DNA of 64,000 bases, taken from the NCBI GenBank assembly GCA_001803235.1, contig MHBL01000195.1, positions 1 to 64,000 of the forward strand, written 5' to 3'. Of this stretch, positions 56,222-64,000 are shown piece by piece. Position 1 is the first letter of the stretch, and every line of letters starts with the position of its first letter. The position numbers and the translations under genes were made by a program. This stretch comes from Lentisphaerae bacterium RIFOXYA12_64_32. GTDB lineage: Bacteria > Verrucomicrobiota > Lentisphaeria > Oligosphaerales > YB12-FULL-65-16. Under the pieces are notes generated by a model, which saw nothing but the letters and a program-made list of their open reading frames with translations, did not search any database and was not told the DNA's origin.

Positions 56222-56430
56222 GCAACCTTGTCCTGCCCGGACGCGGGACTAGAGTACGCCGAGAATACGCAACTCGGGTTTCAGGTGTCAGGAATGTGCA
56301 ACATATTCACCCATAGAGTGTTACTTCCTGAAAGAGCCGTCGGCAAACTCAGGCCCTGCCCCTGAAACCTGACACCCGAAACCCAAAACCTCCCCGCCCC
56401 GGCCCCGAAGGCCTGCGGAGACCGCGAACC

Positions 56431-57246
56431 GTGCCAGCTTCTCCGACACAACCAGACGACCAGCCGGACTCGGGCGAAACCACGAACCGCGCCTGCCCCA
56501 GCGCACCCGAACCGCGGCACCTGATCCACGCCGCGCATTCGGTGGCACAGCCGGATGTCTATCTGGAACAGCGCAACGGCACGCGACTGCTGTGCAAGGA
56601 CTTTTCGGCGCGGCCGTGGTTGTGCCGGGTCCTGTTCTCGCGGCCGGTGGCGCACCGTGAATACCGGGTGCTGACGCGACTCCAGGGCTTGACCGGCGTG
56701 CCTCGCGTCGAGACCCCCGTGAACGACGAACGCTTGTACATGGAGTTCATTGACGGCCCCGGCGCCCTGGTCGATACCACCCATGCCCGCCCGGACCAGA
56801 TCCCGCCCGCGCAATTCTTCACCGACCTGAAGCGCGTTCTCCACGCCGTGCACGAGCGTGGCGTCACCCATGGGGATATCCGCCGCGGCAATGTGCTGCG
56901 GGATCAGCGCGGTCAGCCGTGCCTGATCGATTTCGCCACGGCGCTGGACTGGAACCGAGTCCCGCGCTTTTTGCGCCAACGCCTGGCGCCGGTCCTCGAA
57001 CACGTCGATATCCTGGCCGTGCTGAAGCTGCAACGCCACTACCATCCCGACTCTTTGACGCCGGAAGAGGCCCGACTCCTGGACCACCAGCCCTGGTACA
57101 TCCGGTTCCCGAAATTCCTGCGTAAGCGCGTCTACCGGGGCCTGATCAAGCAGAAGGACTGGCGCAAGCGCTGGGGTCGATTGCGTGCGGCCTGTTCCGG
57201 GGCGAAGCCGCCTGCCGCCAACGAGTCGGAAAGCACGGGCGGTTGA
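56431..57246 (+). CDS. RIO/LPS-kinase-like small kinase
   Basis: LLCKDFSARPW, GVTHGDIRRGNVLRDQRGQPCLIDFATA. Confidence 0.8.
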   Translation: MPASPTQPDDQPDSGETTNRACPSAPEPRHLIHAAHSVAQPDVYLEQRNGTRLLCKDFSARPWLCRVLFSRPVAHREYRVLTRLQGLTGVPRVETPVNDERLYMEFIDGPGALVDTTHARPDQIPPAQFFTDLKRVLHAVHERGVTHGDIRRGNVLRDQRGQPCLIDFATALDWNRVPRFLRQRLAPVLEHVDILAVLKLQRHYHPDSLTPEEARLLDHQPWYIRFPKFLRKRVYRGLIKQKDWRKRWGRLRAACSGAKPPAANESESTGG

Positions 57247-57363
57247 AGGTCCAGAACCGGCCCTGCAACCCGGTGCCGCTCGGTAAAGTGGCCGGACCGG
57301 CTCGGTCCCGCGACCGCCGGAGCGAGCCGCTCCGGCCACTTTGTGGCAACACGCCCCCTCCCG

Positions 57364-57517
57364 CAGGGCGGTTTCAAGATCCGGCGCCGCGTCTCGGAAG
57401 GCCACGCCTCCGCGCACACCTGGTGGGGGCGGCCTGTCCTCAGGCGGCCCCCCCCGGCGTGGGGACACGCCGGGGGTACTCGCCGCACGCTACGGTCACG
57501 AATCCTGAAACAGCCCG
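57364..57517. mobile_element. MITE-like element, second copy, imperfect TIRs
   Basis: same internal sequence and hairpins as 7976-8141; 9 bp direct repeat CCCCTCCCG at 57355-57363 and 57518-57526. Confidence 0.75.
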
Positions 57518-57596
57518 CCCCTCCCGAAGCGGAACTTGGTATTGCCGTGCCGTCGGTGTACATTCTCCATAACTGCCGCTGGCAGGGGAGTTGTGC

Positions 57597-59117
57597 ATGA
57601 ATCGTTGGTACAATGTGTGCAAGGTTGTGGCCGTCACGGTGACGGCGCTGGTTGCCGCACTGACCGTGGCGCGATGCCGCGCCGCCGACGCGCCCGCGCC
57701 GGCCGGACTCAACTCGGCAAAGAACGTGTTTGTCCTGCCGGTCGAGGGCCCCATCGACAAGTCGATGCTGTTCGTCTTCCGGCGTGCCTTCAAGCAGGCC
57801 AAGGCCACGCAGCCTGCCGCGGTGATTGTGATGCTGGACACGCCGGGTGGCACGCTTCGGGAGACCGAGGAGATCATCGCCTGGATGCGGTCGATCAAGG
57901 TGCCGACCTACGCCTTCGTCAACCCTCGTGCATTGAGCGCCGGCGCCATCATCAGCCTGGGGACGGACGCCATCTTCATGTCGCCCGGCAGCACGATCGG
58001 CAGCGCCATGCCGATCCTCATCAACCCGATCGGCGGCGGCGTGGAGCAGCTCCCGCCTGAAGTCATGGAGAAAATGCTTTCCGCGGTGCGTGCCATGGTC
58101 CGCGGCCTGGCCCAGGAAAACGGCTACTCGACGGACCTGGCCGTGGCCATGGTCGACCCGAAAGTCGGCTTCAAGGTCGGCGACCACGTCGTCTGCCCGC
58201 CGGGCCAGCTCCTGAACCTCACGGCGAAGGAAGCCATCGAAATCATCCCGCCGATGGACAAACCGCTCCTGGCCCGGGCCATGGTCAGCGACATCCCGTC
58301 GCTGCTCGAGCAGGTGGACCTGAAGGGCGCCAATATCGTGCGTTTTGAGGAGGAAGCCGCGGACCGACTGGCGCGCTACATCACCATGATCGGACCGCTG
58401 CTCCTGGCCTTGGGCGTCCTGTGCCTCTACATCGAGTTCAAGACGCCCGGATTCGGACTGCCCGGCATCGCCGGCATCTCACTGCTGCTTGTCTATTTCT
58501 TCGGACACTTCGTTGCCGGGCTGGCCGGAATCGAGGACATCTTCCTGGTGCTGGTCGGCTTCATCCTGCTGGCGGTCGAAGTCTTCCTGCTGCCGGGCTT
58601 CGGCGTCATCGGGATGCTGGGCATTCTGTGCATGCTGGGCGGCATCATCATGGGGCTGGTCCCGCACGTGCCCACCGACATGCCCGCATTGCCGGACGTC
58701 CCGCCGCTGAACCTGACCGAGTACGTCCGGACCGCGCTGGAGAAGTTTCTGGTCTCGGCCGCCCTGGGCGCCGTCGGCATCTGGGCCCTGAGCAAAGTCC
58801 TGCCCAAGACACCGATGTACCGCCAGCTCGTCCTGCAGAAAACCCTGACGCAGGAGGCCGGCTTCGTCTCCAGCGACTCGCCGAGATACAAGCTGTTCGT
58901 GGGACATGTCGGCGTCGCGGAAACACTGTTGCGCCCGGCCGGCACCGCCACCATCGAAGGCCAGCGGCTCGACGTGGTCAGCTCGGGCGACTACATCCCC
59001 AAGGGCGCCCGCGTCTGCGTCATCCAGACCGAGGGCGGCCGTGTCGTGGTCGAACGCGTCCCGGACACTCCTGCACCGCCCGGCGAAACGGCAGGCTCCA
59101 GCCTGGCAAAGGGCTGA
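57597..59117 (+). CDS. NfeD-family protein (ClpP-class serine protease + membrane + OB domain)
   Basis: VEGPIDKSMLFVFRRAFKQA, VIVMLDTPGGTLRETEEI, ALSAGAIISLGTDAIFMSPGSTIGSAMPI, multi-TM, C-terminal OB-like segment. Confidence 0.92.
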   Translation: MNRWYNVCKVVAVTVTALVAALTVARCRAADAPAPAGLNSAKNVFVLPVEGPIDKSMLFVFRRAFKQAKATQPAAVIVMLDTPGGTLRETEEIIAWMRSIKVPTYAFVNPRALSAGAIISLGTDAIFMSPGSTIGSAMPILINPIGGGVEQLPPEVMEKMLSAVRAMVRGLAQENGYSTDLAVAMVDPKVGFKVGDHVVCPPGQLLNLTAKEAIEIIPPMDKPLLARAMVSDIPSLLEQVDLKGANIVRFEEEAADRLARYITMIGPLLLALGVLCLYIEFKTPGFGLPGIAGISLLLVYFFGHFVAGLAGIEDIFLVLVGFILLAVEVFLLPGFGVIGMLGILCMLGGIIMGLVPHVPTDMPALPDVPPLNLTEYVRTALEKFLVSAALGAVGIWALSKVLPKTPMYRQLVLQKTLTQEAGFVSSDSPRYKLFVGHVGVAETLLRPAGTATIEGQRLDVVSSGDYIPKGARVCVIQTEGGRVVVERVPDTPAPPGETAGSSLAKG

Positions 59118-59350
59118 ACCCTGGACTCGACGTCTACAGCGACGACGGACACCCACTGCGACGCCCGGCCCAAACCGGTCACAGGCGCGACAAACACTAC
59201 ACCGCAGAAAGCGCCGTAGACGGAGCCGCCACTCGCGTGTATGTTGTCTTCACGGCGACGGTGCCGTCCTCTCTCTGCCGGTGCGGATTCCGCAGGCAAC
59301 GTCGCCGAAAAGCTCTTTCATAACTCCACCGGCCCGGCCACACCCACTTC

Positions 59351-60001
59351 CGGGACTTTGACCCACTCACCGCCAGATGGACCTCCGAAGACCCGGCCGG
59401 ATACGCGGATGGGATGAATCTCTACGCCGCGTACGCCGGGGTGAATGGGGTGGATCCATGGGGTTGCGACGACATAGACTTGCCGTCAAGCATGGCGGAC
59501 GAGCTGCGTTTCACGACAGGGCTTCCGCTCTTCGCTCCCAACGAACTTTCCACAGATCCCGGAACTCCCGATTTCGTCGAACGCTTCCTTGCACGGCGGG
59601 AAGGACGCATCGAGGCGCTTCTGCTGGCGCAGGAGCATGACGTTCGAATTCTGGGGATCATCCCGTTCGATGACGGTGTGCAGGATTGCGCTTTGGTGCT
59701 GCTAGCTCTCGGCGACATCTTGCCCAGTAACAGGTTTGCGGAGGGAGCGACGGGGGTAGCCTCGGGTTCCCTCGACCGCCTCGGCGGTTGGGAACGTGCG
59801 GGCAAGATAGCACTGGCAACCGGCGAAACGGCCGCCTGGGCAATCGTGCCCTTGGCTGAAGGACGGTATGCCTCCAACTCCTTCCGCATGGAGCTTGGCC
59901 CCTTAAGAGGCACGTCGTGTCAGGTGAACTTGAAGGCTCCTTGGGATGAGACGGGTAGTATTGCCTCATTTCGTGGAGGACCACCACATCGCTCTTCCTG
60001 A
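59351..60001 (+). pseudogene. orphan Rhs C-terminal tip with unknown payload
   Basis: RDFDPLTARWTSEDPAGYADGMNLYAAYAGVNGVDPWG (Rhs core end) followed by ~180 aa unrelated sequence; no full Rhs upstream. Confidence 0.7.
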
Positions 60002-60151
60002 TGCATTCGTGGCACATATCCGAAGCAGGCGATACGTTCCGCCCAAGCGTTTGAGAGTTGGCCCTTACGACGTTGAAATGCCTTTCTGGCCCAGAAGGAA
60101 AGGTTGACGTTATTGATCTGAACCTCAGGACAGACACCGCAGAAGCGGCAC

Positions 60152-60465
60152 ATTGACAAACCCCTGGCCCGGTTGTACCCGTATCTTGTGGTCCGAACGC
60201 GACAGAGGCGGCGATGAGCGAACTCCGCACAACCCCGACGACAGCGGCTGGCACCGACTCCCTCTACGATGCGCCCCAACCTGTTGGGACCTGTTGGGCA
60301 CCTTTAGGCCAGCTTTTGGGCACCTTTTGGGTGGTGGAAATTGGTTTAACTCGATAACGATCAGCGAGATGCAGAAAACCTTTCGGGTTTTGGCGGGAAA
60401 CTCATATAGTGGGAATTTGAACGGGATCAAAGCAGGATCGTAGTGTGAGTACGTAGTCGGTGTCG
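60152..60465. repeat. ~310 bp duplicated unit, copy 1 (after Rhs tip 1, before BrnTA)
   Basis: CATTGACAAACC...CCCGTATCTTG...AACTCGAT...GAAAACC-loop-GGGTT...TATA...GTAGTCGG shared with copy 2. Confidence 0.8.
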
Positions 60466-60720
60466 ATGACTCGGTCCTCGGCGGGAGGCGCCGGCCACGA
60501 AAGTCGGGGGAGGAGGGGCTAAAACCGCAGAGGGGGGGGCGCAACGGGAATCATCGCATCCCCTCGCGTGGGAAAATGAGGGATCGCAACCAAGGTGCCC
60601 TGCAAGAGACCCAGGCAGGGCAACCATGCTGAAACGTCCAATCCTTCATGCGGCGGGTATTCTGGGCTATATTCCAAAGAGAGAAGTCTTGTCTGGGTTC
60701 GGAGCAGACCATCGGTGGCT

Positions 60721-61008
60721 ATGAGCCTGACGCTTGAATGGGACGCGACCAAGGCAAGTGCCAACCTGCAAAAGCATCGTGTTTCCTTCGAGGATGCGAT
60801 TGCGGTATTTGCGGACCCGGTGGCGCGCGTCTTTTCAGATGAACTGCATTCGCAGGATGAGATTCGTGAGTTGATCATCGGTCACGGACGGAACGGTCAA
60901 CTCCTGGTTGTGAGTTTCACTGAGCGCCAGTCGGCGGTCCGGCTGATCAGTGCCCGACCGGCCACCCGCTTGGAGCGACGAGACTATGAAGAGAACTGTG
61001 AAAGCTGA
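60721..61008 (+). CDS. brnT: BrnT-family toxin
   Basis: LTLEWDATKASANLQKHRVSFEDAIAVFADP, RELIIGHGRNGQLLVVSFTER, RLISARPATRLERRDYEE. Confidence 0.92.
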   Translation: MSLTLEWDATKASANLQKHRVSFEDAIAVFADPVARVFSDELHSQDEIRELIIGHGRNGQLLVVSFTERQSAVRLISARPATRLERRDYEENCES

Positions 61009-61213
61009 GACGGTTGATAGCGCACGCGACGAGATGCAGGCGGAATACCGCTTTGACTATCGCAAGTCGCGCCCGAACCGCTTTGCGACTCGGGCGAGCG
61101 ACGCTCGCATAGCGGTAACTCTGGATGCTGATGTCGCAGTGGTGTTCACCAGCGCCAAGGCCGTCAACCGTGCCTTACGGGCCATGATCGAGGTCGTGCC
61201 GGCACACCGTTGA
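60986..61213 (+). CDS. BrnA-position antitoxin
   Basis: overlaps brnT 3' end; MKRTVKAETVDSARDEMQAEYRFDYRKSRPNRFATRASDARIAVTLDADVAVVF. Confidence 0.75.
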   Translation: MKRTVKAETVDSARDEMQAEYRFDYRKSRPNRFATRASDARIAVTLDADVAVVFTSAKAVNRALRAMIEVVPAHR

Positions 61214-61482
61214 TCCTGATAGGTCTCCGGGCCAGGCATTGAGATCTGCAGTTCGCCGGAGCGTAGCGCCGGACCGGTCAGCCATCGAGGTGTGAGCACG
61301 CAGCGGCAGCGCCGTGGAGGATGCGCCATTGCCCTGTACGGATCGCCTCTTGCCGAGCCGGCACCGGATTGCGGCAGATGATCTGCCACGTACCTTGTCT
61401 CTGGTTCGGTCCGACAGCTCTTTGTCAACGATGGGTACCGGTTGGCGGTTGTGTGACCCCAAAAAAACCGCATAGGGGCGAT

Positions 61483-61677
61483 TTTCGAACGGGTTTCAAG
61501 CGGGACTTTGACCCACTCACCGCCAGATGGACCTCGGAAGACCCCGCCGGGTATGTCGATTCGCTCAACCTGTATGCTTACTGCGGCGGGAATCCGGTCA
61601 ATTGGGTGGATGGTGTCATTGCCTTGGCCATCACTCTCATCGGCGTCGGCTATTTCCTGTCCCGCGGGAAACGGTAG
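61483..61677 (+). pseudogene. second orphan Rhs C-terminal tip ending in a single TM helix
   Basis: RDFDPLTARWTSEDPAGYVDSLNLYAYCGGNPVNWVDGVIALAITLIGVGYFLSRGKR*. Confidence 0.75.
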
Positions 61678-61786
61678 TCTACGCGTGTCGGTGGGGACCT
61701 GTCGCGGTGAGCACGTTTGCCCGGTCGAAACGCGGAACTGATCACCGGGAGGACTGTGAGACAACCACCTTCGCGGCCCCGTTGCT

Positions 61787-62134
61787 CATTGACAAACCTC
61801 TCGCCCGGCTGTACCCGTATCTTGGTGGTTCGACGTGCATGACCGCGGCTTTCACGCTGGCGGCCCGGACGTGCCGAGGTCTCGAATGAGCGAACGCACG
61901 CCAACTCCGACGGCAACAGATGGAGCGAAGGCACACTACGCTCCGCCCGCTGATGGCCCAGCCTTTAGGTACCTTTCGGGTAGCTTTCGGCCCGCTTTCG
62001 GGCACCTTTCGGGTGCCTTGAAATGGGCTTAACTCGATCGGAATGAGTCGGATACAGAAAACCTCTCGGGTTCTGTGGGGAAGCTTATATAGAGGGGGAA
62101 ACACGGGAGCGTAGTGGTGTGTCCGTAGTCGGAG
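61787..62134. repeat. ~345 bp duplicated unit, copy 2 (after Rhs tip 2, before VapC-like TA)
   Basis: homologous to 60152-60465; contains tandem ACCTTTCGGGT-like motifs. Confidence 0.8.
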
Positions 62135-62186
62135 TAGAGAACGGCCCCGCTGTGGCGGTGCCGAGGTGAGGCATAAGGTGGTCACG

Positions 62187-62420
62187 ATGAGTGCGTCGGT
62201 GATTGCTCAAGAACTGCTCAAGGACTTCGATGTGCTGCCGGTCGACCGGCAGCGGATGGTCCTGGAGTTCGTGCATTTCCTGGCCGGGGCGGGGACGCCG
62301 CCGGGGACGCCGGGCAAGAGCCTGTTGCGTTTCGCCGGAGTCCTTGACGAGCAGGACGCGCGGGCCATGAGCGAGGCCGTCGCGCGCGAGTGCGAGAGGG
62401 TGGACTCCAGTGAGTGGTAG
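62187..62420 (+). CDS. antitoxin of a VapBC-like module
   Basis: MSASVIAQELLKDFDVLPVDRQRMVLEFVHFLAG; overlaps downstream PIN toxin start. Confidence 0.7.
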   Translation: MSASVIAQELLKDFDVLPVDRQRMVLEFVHFLAGAGTPPGTPGKSLLRFAGVLDEQDARAMSEAVARECERVDSSEW

Positions 62421-62799
62421 ATACCTGCTCGACACCCATATCGCCATCGCCATGCTCGGCGGAGACAAAGCCGTTACCCGGCGGGTCCGCCAGAGCAAGG
62501 AAGTCTACCTGTGCTCAACCGTGCTCGGCGAGTTGTACTGGGGCGCCTTCAACTCGGGGAAACGCGACGAGAACGTGCGGAAGATAGATGACCTTGCCGC
62601 TCACAGCACGGTCCTGGCCTGCGATCCCAACACCGCGCGCGAGTACGGGCTGGTCAAGCAACGGCTGCGTCAGAAGGGCCGGCCGATACCGGAGAACGAC
62701 ATCTGGATTGGTGCTACGGCCCGACAGCACTCCCTGACGCTGGTCACCCGCGACGCGCATTTCAGTGAGATCGAGGGGCTCGCAACTGAGGCCTGGTGA
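62410..62799 (+). CDS. vapC: PIN-domain VapC-like toxin
   Basis: YLLDTHIAIAMLGGDKAV, SKEVYLCSTVLGELYWGA, PIPENDIWIGATARQHSLTLVTRDAHFSEIEGL. Confidence 0.93.
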   Translation: MSGRYLLDTHIAIAMLGGDKAVTRRVRQSKEVYLCSTVLGELYWGAFNSGKRDENVRKIDDLAAHSTVLACDPNTAREYGLVKQRLRQKGRPIPENDIWIGATARQHSLTLVTRDAHFSEIEGLATEAW

Positions 62800-62950
62800 C
62801 GGCGACAGCGGGAACCCCCGTGTTCTGACGGTTGAACTGGGTCTAGCTCTTTGACATGGTTTGACTGGTGTTCCGGTTCCGCGGGTGCGGTTCTCTCCTT
62901 TGAGCCCCAAAACCGCATAGGGGCGATTTTCGTACTGCTCCATAACGCGA

Positions 62951-63988
62951 CTATGACCCGCTTGCACCGACGCCCAGTTCCCGGCACAGGCCGAGGAGGA
63001 AGTCGCGGTTGTCTGCGGTCACGTAGCGCATGGTACCGCCCATGCGGCTGAACGTCTTGCAGTAGCGCAGGTAGTACTCCGGCCGGTCGGGCGGCGGCTC
63101 GCCTGCCGTCCAATCCCAGCGCGACTCGGCCAGGTCCACGACACAGATGAAATGCCGCTCGAGCTTCCGGCCCGACTGCAGCGCCAGGTTCTGCGCCATG
63201 GTCATGGATTTCTCGAAGATCATCGGCGACATAACCGCCGAACCGATGGACAGGTACACGCCGCCGTCCAGGTTCGAGACCTGGTGCGCAAACGCCAGGA
63301 AGTCGCGCTCGGCGCAGCGCCCCACGGCCGCGCCGCGGTTCAGCGGGTGCGTGTAGATGATGTCGTGCCCGAACATCGGGTGCCCCGTGAACGGCACCCC
63401 GAGTCGGTAGGCCGCCGCCTGCACGCTGTAGCCCTTCCACGGGTGCGGGACGGACACGTGACCTGCGCGCACGCCATGGCTGTCGAGTACGGCCAGCAGA
63501 TCGGCGGCGCCCGCCGCACGCGCTGCCGACTCCGCACTTTCCCCCGCCTGATGCACCGCCGCCAGCAACTCCGCGCGGTCCGGTACCTCATGCGCCTCCT
63601 GCGCGATCAACCGCCCCACGGCTTCGCCATAGCCGAGCCCGTCGAACGCGCCGAGGATCAGCGCCAGATTCAGGTGAAAACCCGTCTCCTCCCACAGGCC
63701 GAACTTGCCGGCGTCGACGTTGGCCCGCACATCCTCGCTGGTCTTGCCCTGAAACGCGAACTCCCAGTCGTGAATGATGCCGGCGCCGTTGGTCGCCAGG
63801 TGCTGCACCCAGCCGGCCTGGATCAGGCGGATCAGCACCGGCCCCAGCCCGTTCTTGATGCTGTGTGCGCCAAAGGTCAGCATCACCGGCCGCTCCGCTT
63901 CGCGGGCCTGGCGAATGCGCGACGCAGTCTCGCGCAGCGTGGCGCGGACGGCGTCCGAAAGCCGGGCCGGTTCCGCGTCCGGCGTCAC
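62951..63988 (-). CDS. deoxyhypusine synthase-like protein (may be 5'-truncated by window edge)
   Basis: MLTFGAHSIKNGLGPVLIRLIQAGWVQHLATNGAGIIHDWEFAFQGKTSEDV. Confidence 0.65.
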   Translation of the reverse strand: MTPDAEPARLSDAVRATLRETASRIRQAREAERPVMLTFGAHSIKNGLGPVLIRLIQAGWVQHLATNGAGIIHDWEFAFQGKTSEDVRANVDAGKFGLWEETGFHLNLALILGAFDGLGYGEAVGRLIAQEAHEVPDRAELLAAVHQAGESAESAARAAGAADLLAVLDSHGVRAGHVSVPHPWKGYSVQAAAYRLGVPFTGHPMFGHDIIYTHPLNRGAAVGRCAERDFLAFAHQVSNLDGGVYLSIGSAVMSPMIFEKSMTMAQNLALQSGRKLERHFICVVDLAESRWDWTAGEPPPDRPEYYLRYCKTFSRMGGTMRYVTADNRDFLLGLCRELGVGASGS

Positions 63989-64000
63989 TTGGTCCTGTTC

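Noticed and set aside
60125-60544. Minus-strand ORFs in the duplicated spacer (60125-60544 and 61742-62185) as homologous proteins
   Set aside because: They are similar only because the underlying DNA is duplicated; composition and lack of starts/motifs favour non-coding repeat, though coding is not excluded.

Overview
High-GC bacterial window whose gene content looks PVC-like (Lentisphaerae/Planctomycetes type). This is an inference from the zinc-ribbon Ser/Thr kinase paired with an ECF sigma factor and the many large secreted proteins. Three sections are visible. (1) 0-27.6 kb: secreted carbohydrate-active and surface proteins (beta-helix, PQQ-like beta-propeller, GH20, SGNH hydrolase, BNR-repeat protein), a radical SAM protein, an AraC regulator and a glycyl-radical enzyme. 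(2) 27.5-42.3 kb: a defence/accessory island on the minus strand whose left edge abuts the 3' end of the glycyl-radical enzyme gene. It holds a complete Type I R-M system (hsdM-hsdS...hsdR). Between hsdS and hsdR lie a D12 adenine methylase/ParB-like/PD-(D/E)XK-like gene trio, a two-gene unknown module (124 aa + 381 aa) in a segment bracketed by ~142 bp direct repeats, an hsdS remnant, a HigA-like fragment, DUF2188, and an XRE-ImmA/PIN pair overlapping into hsdR. (3) 42.5-64 kb: agarase-like GH, HicAB, isomerase, amidohydrolase, epimerase, acyltransferase, MFS, NfeD-like and other genes, followed by an array of Rhs C-terminal tips, a duplicated ~310-345 bp sequence and toxin-antitoxin modules (BrnTA, VapC-like). 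The intergenic space carries several dispersed repeat families, including a MITE-like element with 19 bp terminal inverted repeats and 8-9 bp direct flanking repeats. No rRNA, tRNA, CRISPR array or integrase was recognised. All assignments come from reading the sequence; no searches were run.
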